DNA of 64,000 bases from Haloactinomyces albus (GTDB lineage: Bacteria; Actinomycetota; Actinomycetes; Mycobacteriales; Pseudonocardiaceae): assembly GCF_031458135.1 (NCBI RefSeq), contig NZ_JAVDXW010000001.1:372001-436000 (forward strand), written 5' to 3'. Of the stretch, positions 35,534 to 44,032 are shown piece after piece. Position 1 is the first letter of the stretch. Each line of letters begins with the position of its first letter. A program made the translations under genes and the position numbers. Under the pieces are notes generated by a model. It did no database searches and had not been told where the DNA came from. It was given only the letters and a program-made list of their open reading frames with translations.

Positions 35534-35701
35534 ATGCACCATCCTGATCCGAAAGTCATCGCGGACACGGAGGCGGACGACGCGATTGCGGAGTCCATCG
35601 CTCCCGGTCAGCGTGGTTATCCGAGCCGTTTTCCGACCCAGGCGGAAATCGAGCCGAACGGGGACGAGCAGGACAGTTCGATCTGCCGCGGTTACGACTG
35701 A
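35534..35701 (+). CDS. Small acidic protein, 55 residues
   Basis: An open frame beginning MHHPDPKVIADTEADDAIAE and ending SICRGYD. The C-terminal part SIAPGQRGYPSRFPTQAEIE is probably the conserved part. The protein is strongly acidic and likely soluble and partly unstructured. GAGGAA lies 13 bases upstream. I do not recognise the family. Confidence 0.55.
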   Translation: MHHPDPKVIADTEADDAIAESIAPGQRGYPSRFPTQAEIEPNGDEQDSSICRGYD

Positions 35702-35795
35702 GCAGTCCGATCCTCGATTATCGGCCTCGCCCGGGGAACGGCGAACACACGCTCGTCAGCGCGCCCGTGCGCCGGGATTCTGCCAAGCTGAGGGC

Positions 35796-36779
35796 ATGGT
35801 TCGGTTCGGATACACGCTGATGACCGAGCAGTCCGGCCCGCAGGCGCTGGTGCGGCATGCACCGCTGGCGGAACGGGCCGGTTTCGACTTCGAGGTCATG
35901 AGCGATCACCATTCGCCCTGGCTGGAATCGCAAGCCCACTCCCCGTACGCCTGGAGCGTGCTCGGGGCGGTCACGCAGGCGACCGAGCGGATCGAACTGA
36001 TGACCTACGTGACCTCTCCGATCATTCGTTATCATCCTGCCGTGGTCGCGCAGAAGGCCGCCACCATCGCACTGCTCTCGGATGGTCGGTTCACGCTGGG
36101 TCTGGGCGCGGGGGAAAATCTCAATGAGCACGTGGTCGGCCGTGATTGGCCTCCGGTGAAGGTGCGTCACGAGATGCTGTCCGAAGCCCTGGACATCATC
36201 GACGCACTGTTCGGCGGCGACTACGTCGACTACATCGGCAGGCACTACCGCGTCGATTCGGCCAAGTTGTGGGACCTTCCGAACAAGCGCCCACCGGTGG
36301 CGATCGCGGTGTCCGGCTCCCGGTCGATCCGATCCTTCGCACCTCGAGCCGATGCGATGATCAGCACGGAACCGAATGCGCAACTGTGCCGGTCCTGGGA
36401 TGCCGCGGGCGGTTCCGCGCGCAAGATCGGTCAGCTTCCGGTGTGCTGGGACACCGATCGGGAGGCCGCCGTCCAGCGCGCGCACGAGCAGTTTCGCTGG
36501 TTCGCCGGAGGATGGAAGGTCAACGCCGAACTCCCCGCACCATCGAGCTTCACCGCTGCCACGCAGTTCGTCCGACGCGAGGATGTGGCAGCCAACATTC
36601 CCTGCGGGGCCGAGATCGAACCCATCGTTGCGTCCGTCTCGGCTTTCCGGAAGGCCGGATACACCGATATCGCGCTCGTCCAGATCGGTGGTGACCAGTA
36701 CCAAGACGGCTTCTTCGACGTCGCCGAACGCGAACTGCTGCCCGCCCTGCGCGAAGCGGCCGAGAAGGACACCCCGTAG
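35796..36779 (+). CDS. LLM class F420-dependent oxidoreductase
   Basis: A 327-residue luciferase-like monooxygenase-fold (TIM barrel) flavin/F420 enzyme. It opens MVRFGYTLMTEQSGPQALVR, then FEVMSDHHSPWLESQAHSPY, and has RIELMTYVTSPIIRYHPAVV, GRFTLGLGAGENLNEHVVGR and a late VQIGGDQYQDGFFDVAEREL. This pattern, including the SDHHSPW loop, is that of the F420-dependent glucose-6-phosphate-dehydrogenase-like subgroup (TIGR03557-type). Substrate is not certain. The ATG at 35796 sits after AGGG and gives the normal family N terminus. It is monocistronic. Confidence 0.9.
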   Translation: MVRFGYTLMTEQSGPQALVRHAPLAERAGFDFEVMSDHHSPWLESQAHSPYAWSVLGAVTQATERIELMTYVTSPIIRYHPAVVAQKAATIALLSDGRFTLGLGAGENLNEHVVGRDWPPVKVRHEMLSEALDIIDALFGGDYVDYIGRHYRVDSAKLWDLPNKRPPVAIAVSGSRSIRSFAPRADAMISTEPNAQLCRSWDAAGGSARKIGQLPVCWDTDREAAVQRAHEQFRWFAGGWKVNAELPAPSSFTAATQFVRREDVAANIPCGAEIEPIVASVSAFRKAGYTDIALVQIGGDQYQDGFFDVAERELLPALREAAEKDTP

Positions 36780-36845
36780 GCGCTTACCGCACACTCCTCA
36801 ACGGCGAGTCGCACAAGTACCGGAGCTGATCGTTCACCCGCGGGT

Positions 36846-37151
36846 TCACGGGCGCGGTGCCCGTCGCTGCCACCGTGGATGTCGCGACCGTGACCGCCTC
36901 GTCGCGGCAAGGCAGCGAGGACACAAGCGAACGTCGGTCGGCCGGTCCTCCGCGGACTCCACTGTCCATATCGCGTCGGTCCACGGCACATGCGGGAACC
37001 GTCCGAGTCGTGATCGGCTCAGCGCCAGACCACACTGGGTCTGGTTCCTACCTGCGCGCCAAGCATGCAGGTCACCCCAGGGCTCGCGGATGCCGTCGGC
37101 ATCGGTGCGCCTGCTCGAGGCGGCCACCGCGAGCTTTCCCGCCGAAACCAT
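36846..37151 (-). CDS. Small zinc-ribbon-like protein
   Basis: A 101-residue protein with LHAWRAGRNQTQCGLALSRS, then FPHVPWTDAIWTVESAEDRP, and LCPRCLAAT. The single Cys plus the Cys-x2-Cys pair resembles actinobacterial proteins of unknown function that carry a degenerate zinc ribbon. The ribosome site is weak, and the Arg-rich ends are poor, so the true start may be later. It is antisense to several non-protein-like frames. Confidence 0.5.
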   Translation of the reverse strand: MVSAGKLAVAASSRRTDADGIREPWGDLHAWRAGRNQTQCGLALSRSRLGRFPHVPWTDAIWTVESAEDRPTDVRLCPRCLAATRRSRSRHPRWQRRAPRP

Positions 37152-37263
37152 CACTGCTCACCGCTGCAATGCGACCAGCCGTATTTCCGTGCCCTGTACC
37201 CGGTCCTGCGGTTGCGCAGGCGAACTCGCGTCCTCGTCTCCGGTGCCCTCGTCTCCCGCGGGG

Positions 37264-37476
37264 TCACTCCTGTTCGGTCGTCACCGAGATCGTTTCGACG
37301 ATCGCGTCCTGACTGTCGTGGATCCACAGCTCACCGCCGCCTTCACCGCGCATCGCGTCCTTCGCATGAGCCACCCCCTCGGCGCGGGTTCCGAAGTAGT
37401 GGTCAACATGGGCCACACCGGGAACAGCGAGTTTCCATCCCCCTTCGTCACGGGGTTTGAGAATTCGATCACTCAT
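37264..37476 (-). CDS. DUF2188 family protein
   Basis: A 70-residue DUF2188-like protein: WKLAVPGVAHVDHYFGTRAE, GVAHAKDAMRGEGGGELWIH, DSQDAIVETISV. The family folds as a small beta-alpha protein with unknown role. The ATG at 37476 has GGAA at short spacing. It lies 122 bases downstream of the DNA ligase stop on the same strand? No: the ligase lies at higher coordinates and is transcribed toward this gene, ending at 37599, so the two may share a transcript. Confidence 0.8.
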   Translation of the reverse strand: MSDRILKPRDEGGWKLAVPGVAHVDHYFGTRAEGVAHAKDAMRGEGGGELWIHDSQDAIVETISVTTEQE

Positions 37477-37598
37477 CGTTTCCTCGATGTGTTCGATCCG
37501 GTCTTTTCCGCACACCTGCTGTGTTCCCGTCATTCCCGGCACCAATCCCTGCCCGGCAATCGGTGCCGCCGACCACACGTCTTCCGCGCCCTCGAACG

Positions 37599-38600
37599 TC
37601 AGAGCTCCCGGACCACGTCCCGTGCCGGTTTGTCCTGACGCAGCCCGATGAAACGAGGATGGCGCAGCTTGCCGTCGCGAGTCCACTCGGTGAAGGCGAC
37701 CTGGGCCACCAGTTCCGGCGAGACCCAGTGTGCCCCTCGCTCCCCGACCCGTTCACCGAAAGAACGGGTATCTCGTTCCAGCTCGTCCAGCCGGTTCCTC
37801 AGGTCGCGAAGCGTGCTCTGGTCATATCCCGTGCCGACCTTGCCCGCGTACCGCAATCGACGATTCTCGTAATACCCCACCAGCAGAGCGCCGAACCCCG
37901 TTCGCGTTCCCTGCGGTTCGGTGAATCCGCCGATCACGAACTCCTGATCACTGACACACTTGAACTTCAACCACTCGCGGGAACGGCGGGACTCATAGCC
38001 ACTGTCGGCACGCTTGGCCAGGATACCTTCCCAGCCCCGCTCACACGCTTGCCGATAAAATTTCTCACCTTCGGTGTTTCGATGGCCGCCGTAGTGCAAT
38101 GGTCCGTGGAAGGAAAAAACCGCCTCGACGAGGCGCTTGCGAGTCCGCAATGGTACCGCCCGCAGATCCACTCCTCCCAGTGCCAGCATGTCGAACAGGT
38201 AGAGGTGAACGGCCACTCCCGTGGCCCGAGCTTCCTCGGCGGAAGCGACGTGGATCCGGCTTTGCAGCTTGGCGAAACTGGTTCGCTTTCCTTCGAAGGC
38301 CACCACTTCGCCATCGACGAGAAACCGGTCGGCGTTCTGCTCGGCCATGGCCGCCACGATCTCCGGGTAGGAGTCGTCGACACGCTTGTGATTACGGGAC
38401 CACAACATCGGCACACCACCGTCGTCACGTCCCACGAGTACTCGGACACCGTCGAGCTTGGGTTCGAACAACCACCCCGGATCGGAAAACGGCGTATCGG
38501 TCGGTGTCGCCCGCATCGGCTCCACCCACTCGCCGTCATTCCATCGGCGCAAACGCGAGCGTTCCTCGGCACTCAGTACGTTCTGGGGATCACGTTCCAT
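37599..38600 (-). CDS. ATP-dependent DNA ligase (LigD ligase-domain type)
   Basis: A 333-residue ATP-dependent DNA ligase. Motif I is LFEPKLDGVRVLV with the adenylated Lys. Further motifs are RFLVDGEVVAF (III), GWEGILAKRADSGYESRRSR (IV) and EWLKFKCV (V). An OB-fold follows, with GFGALLVGYYENRRLRYAGK and VGTGYDQS. This layout matches the stand-alone LigD-LIG-like enzymes (LigC/LigD type) used in non-homologous end joining. No Ku, polymerase or phosphoesterase gene is adjacent. The ATG at 38600 is used; the open frame extends much further upstream but that sequence is not protein-like. Confidence 0.9.
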   Translation of the reverse strand: MERDPQNVLSAEERSRLRRWNDGEWVEPMRATPTDTPFSDPGWLFEPKLDGVRVLVGRDDGGVPMLWSRNHKRVDDSYPEIVAAMAEQNADRFLVDGEVVAFEGKRTSFAKLQSRIHVASAEEARATGVAVHLYLFDMLALGGVDLRAVPLRTRKRLVEAVFSFHGPLHYGGHRNTEGEKFYRQACERGWEGILAKRADSGYESRRSREWLKFKCVSDQEFVIGGFTEPQGTRTGFGALLVGYYENRRLRYAGKVGTGYDQSTLRDLRNRLDELERDTRSFGERVGERGAHWVSPELVAQVAFTEWTRDGKLRHPRFIGLRQDKPARDVVREL

Positions 38601-38783
38601 CGGCCATCCTGTACGGCAGCGCACCCGGAGGGTCGCCGGGGACTCCTCGATCACGTCCAATCTAGAAGTGCCTTCGGTGCCGGGCAACCCGAATTCGGCG
38701 GCATGATCGGCTCGGGAGCCGGGTTGAAACCCGCGGCAGCGGGTATTCCCGAACCGGAAAGCTCTTGCCGGAGGTGACCGGTG

Positions 38784-39224
38784 ATGGGAAAGGGCATCCC
38801 GGACAATTCCGTACTTTCGCACGGCGATTGGGAAGATCTCGTCATCGCTGCCGAAAGCGCAGGCCGACAGAGTGCTCGCGAACTGGCACAGCGCTGTACA
38901 CCATGGGAGCTGGGCCGGACCGGACAGGTCTGGGTGCGCGTGCAACCAGGCGACTCCCCCGTGGCTGCATGGCTGCACTGTACCGAACGCAGCACCTCCG
39001 CCGAACGGGGAGAGCTGGTGGCCATTACTCCCACCGCACGAGACCTTTCCCCGGTGAACTCCGCCCAATCCAAGGCCCGGTCGCTTCTGGTGCGGCGCGC
39101 CTACGCCGAATCCTACTGCACCGTGCTGGTCCAGGAGGCCGGCGTGATCGCCGAAGTGTTGACCTTGCCCGACCAATATCCCCCGCGCGAGCCGAGCAAC
39201 GACACGACCGAGTTCCCGCTGTAG
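38784..39224 (+). CDS. Hypothetical protein, 146 residues
   Basis: The product starts MGKGIPDNSVLSHGDWEDLV and contains ELAQRCTPWELGRTGQVWVR, PVAAWLHCTERSTSA and a late ARSLLVRRAYAESYCTVLVQ. I do not recognise a domain; the sequence is a mixed alpha/beta protein with two central Cys. GGAGGTGA precedes the ATG at 38784, and GTG at 38781 is an equal alternative. It is divergent from the DNA ligase. A 36-bp palindrome follows 25 bases after its stop. Confidence 0.65.
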   Translation: MGKGIPDNSVLSHGDWEDLVIAAESAGRQSARELAQRCTPWELGRTGQVWVRVQPGDSPVAAWLHCTERSTSAERGELVAITPTARDLSPVNSAQSKARSLLVRRAYAESYCTVLVQEAGVIAEVLTLPDQYPPREPSNDTTEFPL

Positions 39225-39248
39225 TACTCACCGAGTCGAGTCGTGCGA

Positions 39249-39284
39249 TCGCAGTGATACGAGCACGTGCCCGTATCACTGCGA
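39249..39284. repeat. 36-bp near-perfect palindrome
   Basis: TCGCAGTGATACGAGCAC is followed without a gap by its reverse complement with a single mismatch. It lies 25 bases after one plus-strand gene and 61 bases before the next, so it may be a terminator or an operator. The missing loop favours a protein-binding site or cruciform over a normal terminator. Confidence 0.75.
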
Positions 39285-39344
39285 CAGCATCGTCGAAACG
39301 ACCTATGGAAATCACCAGCGGCACGATCTTCAAAGGGGAGAGCG

Positions 39345-39752
39345 ATGAACACGGATCCGACGAACCGCGTCGCGAGCGGACTCGGCCACTATGTGGAAAC
39401 AGTCGCTCGGTACCTCGGCGACGAGGTACTCACCATCGATTACGAGGCCAACGAGGATCTCGCCCTGGCGATCATCATGGTCGCCTCGCGGTTGCCGACC
39501 ATAGCCGAGCGTCCGCTGCTGCTGAGCTGGGACGAGGTCAACGGTTGGGCACTGCGTCTCCAACTCGACGACAATGGCGAGACGATCGCCCTGGCTTATC
39601 TCGGTCAGGAAGTATTGCCGGGACCGGATGACGTACAGCGATTCCTCGAAAGCGCCACTCTGGGCAGCCACCCGGGAACCATTTCTCCGCCCGGTTTCCG
39701 GCACCCGAATGATCGGGACAGTCTCGAACTCCGCCTCGCACGGTTCGTCTGA
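39345..39752 (+). CDS. DUF6292 family protein
   Basis: A 135-residue protein matching the DUF6292 pattern: GLGHYVETVARYLGDEVLTI, LALAIIMVASRLPTIAERPL, LLSWDEVNGWALRL and YLGQEVLPGPDDVQRFLE. Members are typical of Pseudonocardiales and have no known function. It has AAGGGGAG ahead of the ATG. The C-terminal tail after PGTISPPG is polar. A 36-bp palindrome lies upstream and tandem repeats follow. Confidence 0.8.
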   Translation: MNTDPTNRVASGLGHYVETVARYLGDEVLTIDYEANEDLALAIIMVASRLPTIAERPLLLSWDEVNGWALRLQLDDNGETIALAYLGQEVLPGPDDVQRFLESATLGSHPGTISPPGFRHPNDRDSLELRLARFV

Positions 39753-39803
39753 GACCGTCAGCACTTCCGGTAACGTGCGAGCAGGCACACACGTGCCCCG
39801 GTG

Positions 39804-39869
39804 GCACCCCCACCCGGCAGCAGCCCCACCCGGCAATGGCCCCCGCCCGGCAGCGTCTTCCACCGGGCA
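39804..39869. repeat. Four imperfect 16-17-bp tandem repeats
   Basis: Units ending in CACCCGGCA or close variants occur at 39804-39820, 39821-39836, 39837-39852 and 39853-39869, between two convergent genes. The core CAGCCCCACCCGGC resembles the reverse complement of the 17-bp unit at 31125-31192 (CAGGCCCCACTCCCGGC), which suggests a related repeat family. Confidence 0.7.
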
Positions 39870-39880
39870 GCGGCCAACGG

Positions 39881-40186
39881 TCAAGGATGTGGTCGGTTGC
39901 CACCTGTTTTCCTCTTGAGATACAGCAACCCGCTACCGATCGAAGCGGCAAGCAGCCCCGCGGCCACACCACCGAGTACGAGGCCTCCGAGGATGCACAC
40001 CAGAGCCAGCCCGCCGAAAAACAGCATCATGACGAGCAGCAGCCGCCGCCCACGCCGACGGCCGAACCGGCCGATCCGTGTGTCGTCCTGGTCAAACCTG
40101 TGGAATTGCTCGGCCAACTGTGGCGCGTCCTCGGCCAAGCCGAGTTCGATGGCCGCCAGCGTTTCTCGCTCTCGCTTGCTGAGCAT
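39881..40186 (-). CDS. DUF3040 domain membrane protein
   Basis: A 101-residue protein with the DUF3040 N terminus MLSKRERETLAAIELGLAED, then APQLAEQFHRF. Two hydrophobic helices (about 52-75 and 76-92) and a basic tail follow. DUF3040 proteins are actinobacterial, with unknown function. GGAGGAGC lies just ahead of the ATG at 40186. It is the likely co-transcript of the SDR gene 99 bases upstream on the same strand. Confidence 0.85.
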   Translation of the reverse strand: MLSKRERETLAAIELGLAEDAPQLAEQFHRFDQDDTRIGRFGRRRGRRLLLVMMLFFGGLALVCILGGLVLGGVAAGLLAASIGSGLLYLKRKTGGNRPHP

Positions 40187-40285
40187 GTGAGCTCCTCCGG
40201 TCAACGCCTTCCGGCGTACCTTCCCGGCCCTCGGATTCCCGAACTCGCCGACGAATACGCACCCTGCGGTCCCTTGGACCCGGCC

Positions 40286-41149
40286 TTATCCCGGATGGGT
40301 CTCGCCACCGACCGGAGCCAGCACTTCACCGGTGTAGTAGCTGGACAGCCGTTCGGCGGCGAGGAATACGTAGGAGGGCGCGATCTCGTCCGGATGCCCC
40401 ATCCGCCCCATCGGGGCCTGGCCACCGAATCCCTCGACCTTGCTTTCCGGAAGGGTCGACGGAATCAACGGGGTCCACACCGGGCCGGGCGCCACGCAAT
40501 TGACCCGCACACCGGTCTGGGCAAGAGACTGGGCCAGCGACTTCGTCAGGGTGTGCACCGCACCCTTGCTGGCCGCGTAATCCATCATCGACTTGTTGCC
40601 GCGAAGGCCGTTGACCGACCCGGTGTTGATGATCGAGTTTCCTTCGTTCAGGTACGGCAGGGCGGCGCGGATCAGCCAGAACATGCTGTAGACGTTGACC
40701 TTGAAGGTACGGTCGAACTGCTCGCTGGAAAGCTGGGTGAAGTCGGATTCGACGTGTTGTGTTCCGGCGTGGTTGACGAGCACGTCAAGGCCACCCAACC
40801 CGTTCACCACGTCGTCGACGACCTGCCTGCAGTACTCCTCCGAGGCAAGATCGCCTTTGTACAGCAGGCACCGTCTGCCTTGTTCCCGAACCAGGCTTGC
40901 AGTGTGCTCGGCATCGGCGTCTTCCAGCGAGTCGAAGTACACCACTGCGAGGTCGGCACCCTCTTTTGCGAAGGCCACCGCCACCGCGCGGCCGATCCCC
41001 GAGTCGCCGCCTGTGACCAGCGCACGTGCACCGTCGAGCAAGCCACGGCCTGCATAGGAGCGCATCTCGTCGTCCGGATGGGGCTCCATCGCGCCCGTGC
41101 TTCCGGGCGGACGCTGCTGCTGCCCCGGTGCCTGCTCCCGTTCCGTCAC
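40286..41149 (-). CDS. SDR family oxidoreductase (stress-type, YdaD/YhdF-like)
   Basis: A 287-residue short-chain dehydrogenase. NAD(P) binding is in ALVTGGDSGIGRAVAVAFAK (about 43-62), the structural motif is VLVNHAGTQH, the catalytic Ser is in IINTGSVNGLRG, and the Tyr and Lys in MDYAASKGAVHTLTKSL. The N-terminal Gln/Pro-rich leader and EPHPDDEMRSY are typical of the bacterial general-stress SDR group. GTG at 41149 has GAAGGGG upstream. The 400-base divergent gap before it contains the minus-strand TATACT, a possible -10. Confidence 0.9.
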   Translation of the reverse strand: MTEREQAPGQQQRPPGSTGAMEPHPDDEMRSYAGRGLLDGARALVTGGDSGIGRAVAVAFAKEGADLAVVYFDSLEDADAEHTASLVREQGRRCLLYKGDLASEEYCRQVVDDVVNGLGGLDVLVNHAGTQHVESDFTQLSSEQFDRTFKVNVYSMFWLIRAALPYLNEGNSIINTGSVNGLRGNKSMMDYAASKGAVHTLTKSLAQSLAQTGVRVNCVAPGPVWTPLIPSTLPESKVEGFGGQAPMGRMGHPDEIAPSYVFLAAERLSSYYTGEVLAPVGGETHPG

Positions 41150-41550
41150 GATCGCCCCTTCCGCACGCAGGCTTTCGACCAGCAAGGGAATTCCCGGCGG
41201 AGGGTGAACCGAAACACACTCCCTCGGCCACCGACGGTATTGGGTTTTCGGAACCGAACTCGAGTATATTAACCGAAAGTAATCAGTCCTGAACGAGAAA
41301 GCACACGACTAACTCTTTAGGGTGGGTACTTCTTGAGAGGGCAAACACATTCAGTGTCAGAATCGATATAGCACTGCCAGGGTGGTCAGTGCCGATGTGC
41401 GTACCGACACGACCACCTCGGCCCTGGCCCGACTCGGCGCCGAAAACGGCAGACGCCCGTAGTGCAAGACATGGCCGAGATCCCGCGGGCCTGTTTCCGC
41501 ATGTCGATGTGCTCAGGAGGCTCGAGATCGCCCGCCCGTCTCCGGCGACC
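41150..41550. other. Divergent promoter region, AT-rich
   Basis: A 401-base gap between the SDR gene and the MFS gene. The part at 41258-41360 is AT-rich. TATACT on the minus strand at about 41265-41270 may be the SDR -10. GGGTAC on the plus strand at about 41325 resembles a sigma-B -10, but no matching upstream element was found. No gene is visible. Confidence 0.4.
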
Positions 41551-43089
41551 ATGTTCCGTGCGTTGAAGCATCCCAACTACCGGCGCTGGGCCACCGCCGA
41601 CTTCGTGTCCGTGACCGGTGCGTGGATGCAGAACCTCGCGCTGAACTGGCTCGTGCTCATGATGACCGGATCGGCGAGCCTGCTCGGCCTGTCGTTCCTG
41701 TTCCAAGCCGCCCCCAGGGTGCTGTTGGGCTCGTGGGCAGGTGCCGTCGCCGACCGCTGGCCGGTACGCCGGATCCTGTTCGTGACGCAGACGCTGCACG
41801 CGGTGCTGGCAGTGGCCCTGGCTGCTGTGGCCTGGACGGGTGCCCCACTCCCCGCCCTCTACGGCATCGCCGTGATTTCGGGGACGATCACCGTCTTCGA
41901 CGGTCCGGCACTGGGTCGATTCGGTTCCCAGCTGGTCTCCCGGGAGGACCTGAGCAACGCCCTCAGCCTCGGTTCGATCATCAGCTCGGCGGGCAGGATC
42001 CTCGGGATGAGCCTGGCCGGGGCGCTGGTCGGTGTCACCGGCGAGGGATGGCTGTTCCTGCTCAACGGGCTGAGCTTCCTCGGGGTCCTGGTCGCGATCC
42101 AACGCGTCCGGCCGGAGTCGATGCACCAGCTTGCCACCAGCACGCCCGAACGAGCCGGTGCCAAGGCAGGTCTGCGCTACGTTCTCGGGCATCGACCGAT
42201 GATCGCGCTGTTCGCGCTGAGTTTCGTGCTCTCCAGCCTGGGGCGCAACTACCAGTTGACGATGGCGGCGATGAGCAACGGGCCGCTGGGGACCGGTGCC
42301 GCCGGCTACAGCCTGCTGTCGGTGGTGTTCGCCGTCGGTACCGTGCTCGGCGGTCTCCTGGCCGCTTCCCGCAGCGAGCTCACCCTGCGCATCCTGCTGG
42401 GCATGGCGATGGGTACGAGCGTCCTGCAGATGCTGAGCGGGACGTCGTCGGCATTGCTGATCTTCGCCGCTGTGATCTTTCCGATCGCGGCCGGTGCGGT
42501 GGTCATCGACACGACCCTGACCACGCGAATTCAGCTCGACTCGGACGAGGAGATGCGCGGGCGCGTGCTGGCTGCCAAGGGCATCGTCACGGCCGCCGCT
42601 GGTGCCGTGGGCGGACCTGTACTCGGGTGGCTGGCCGAGCAGGCCGGCCCGGGATACGCGCTGCAGCTCGCCGGGCTGATCACCACCTTGGCGACCGCCG
42701 CGGCATGGATCCACCTCGCGCGGATGCCGGAACGGCGCGACATGCCCGCCCATCGCAAGTGGGCTCAACTGACCGTGGCGCACTCCGGCGCCCCGTCCGC
42801 CGAGCAGCCGCAGTCGGCACAGCAGGTGGAAACCGAGCAGCCACCGGAGAACCAACCCACCGATGCGGCGCCCGCTCCGGCGCGGAACCCGCGGTGGCTG
42901 ATGCGGATCGACAAGCCCGCCGAGGTGAAGCCGGACACCACACATGCCGGTACGGCATCCGAGGCGAGCCGACCGCAGCGGGTGGAGAAACCGCAGCGGG
43001 AGGAGAAGGAGCCCACGCCGAAGATCTCAGTACCGAAGGCCCCAGTGCCGAAGGATGGCGTGCCGACCGTGAACTCGTCGTCGGGCTGA
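41551..43089 (+). CDS. MFS transporter (EntS-like) with Pro-rich tail
   Basis: A 512-residue transporter of the MFS_3/EntS-like group. It begins MFRALKHPNYRRWATADFVS, continues WMQNLALNWLVLMMTGSASL and has SWAGAVADRWPVRRILFVTQ (MFS signature loop), DEEMRGRVLAAKGIVTAAAG and a glycine-rich helix 11. About 400 residues form 12 helices. The last 110 residues are a Pro/Glu/Lys-rich unstructured tail with repeated VPK. The ATG at 41551 has no ribosome site. A GGAGG at 41516-41520 sits six bases before an in-frame ATC, and GTG at 41509 is also in frame, so the true start is uncertain. Confidence 0.8.
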   Translation: MFRALKHPNYRRWATADFVSVTGAWMQNLALNWLVLMMTGSASLLGLSFLFQAAPRVLLGSWAGAVADRWPVRRILFVTQTLHAVLAVALAAVAWTGAPLPALYGIAVISGTITVFDGPALGRFGSQLVSREDLSNALSLGSIISSAGRILGMSLAGALVGVTGEGWLFLLNGLSFLGVLVAIQRVRPESMHQLATSTPERAGAKAGLRYVLGHRPMIALFALSFVLSSLGRNYQLTMAAMSNGPLGTGAAGYSLLSVVFAVGTVLGGLLAASRSELTLRILLGMAMGTSVLQMLSGTSSALLIFAAVIFPIAAGAVVIDTTLTTRIQLDSDEEMRGRVLAAKGIVTAAAGAVGGPVLGWLAEQAGPGYALQLAGLITTLATAAAWIHLARMPERRDMPAHRKWAQLTVAHSGAPSAEQPQSAQQVETEQPPENQPTDAAPAPARNPRWLMRIDKPAEVKPDTTHAGTASEASRPQRVEKPQREEKEPTPKISVPKAPVPKDGVPTVNSSSG

Positions 43090-43120
43090 GGTCCGGTCCG
43101 GGGAACGCTCTCAGCCGATC

Positions 43121-44032
43121 TCATCCGACGTAGCGGCGGGCACGAGAATAGCGCTGCGGTTCTTCCAGCAGACGCAGGGCCTGCTCGACCCGGGCGGGCA
43201 CGACCCGTCTTTCCCGGAGCACCCACGGCAGCCCGCGCGCCGCCGCGGCGACCGCCCGGAAGGTGGAGACATCCTTGGGCGCAGTGGACAACACGGAGAC
43301 ACTGCGCCGTAGTGCACTGCGCCACGGACGTCGCAGCCAGGTCGTCCAGAGCGTGTTGCGAATACCGATCCGGCGACGACCATGGGAATCTCTCGTCCGA
43401 GACGGGCTGTGATGCACGACGACGTCCTCGGCGAAGCACATCCACCACTCGCGGGCGGCGAGGTCGATCGAGAGCAGTTCCTCCTCCCCGCCGAACCACA
43501 GCCGCGTCGAGAAGCCACCGACCTCACGGAACGGCGCGGCACGGAACATCGTGGTTCCGGCCAGACCGCCGAGTACGGCGGGCCCCGGCAACCAGGACGG
43601 TGCCGGGATCGGCGACTCGCGCAGCTCCGGTGTCAGCGGGTCCTCGGCGAGTTCCGGCTCCACCAGGCAGCGCCCCGTCACCGCGGCGAGCTCCGGACAG
43701 CGATCGAGCAACGTGGCCGCCCGGCTCAACGCACCCGGCTGCCAGCGAACGTCGTCGTCACAGAAGGCGACGTACGGCGTGTCGACGTGTTCGACGGCCC
43801 GGTTGCGCGCCACGGCACCGAGGTTCGTCCGACTCCGCAGCAGGCACACCTCGGGGTAGTGCGTGGCGATGGCCTCGGCCGTGCCGTCCGTCGAGCCGTT
43901 GTCGACCACGATGACCCGTGCCCCGTCCGCCAGCGTGGTCATGTGCTCGAGAGTGCGCAGCACCTCGGCACGCCGGTTGTGCGTCATGATCACCACGGTC
44001 GACTTCGCATCGACCTCTCGTTCCCCCGTCAT
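43121..44032 (-). CDS. Glycosyltransferase family 2 protein
   Basis: A 303-residue GT-A glycosyltransferase. It shows STVVIMTHNRRAEVLRTLEH, VIVVDNGSTDGTAEAIATHY, the metal-binding DDD in YVAFCDDDVRWQPGALSRAA, and GFSTRLWFGGEEELLSIDLA with the catalytic-base region. There is no membrane anchor. The acceptor is unknown. Its ATG overlaps the stop of the DUF3618 gene by four bases, so it is the third gene of a coupled set with two stress-type membrane proteins, an odd partnership. Confidence 0.9.
   Translation of the reverse strand: MTGEREVDAKSTVVIMTHNRRAEVLRTLEHMTTLADGARVIVVDNGSTDGTAEAIATHYPEVCLLRSRTNLGAVARNRAVEHVDTPYVAFCDDDVRWQPGALSRAATLLDRCPELAAVTGRCLVEPELAEDPLTPELRESPIPAPSWLPGPAVLGGLAGTTMFRAAPFREVGGFSTRLWFGGEEELLSIDLAAREWWMCFAEDVVVHHSPSRTRDSHGRRRIGIRNTLWTTWLRRPWRSALRRSVSVLSTAPKDVSTFRAVAAAARGLPWVLRERRVVPARVEQALRLLEEPQRYSRARRYVG

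Noticed and set aside
38601-39176. Long N-terminal extension of the DNA ligase
   Set aside because: The extension is antisense to another gene and not protein-like; the ligase fold starts at 38600.
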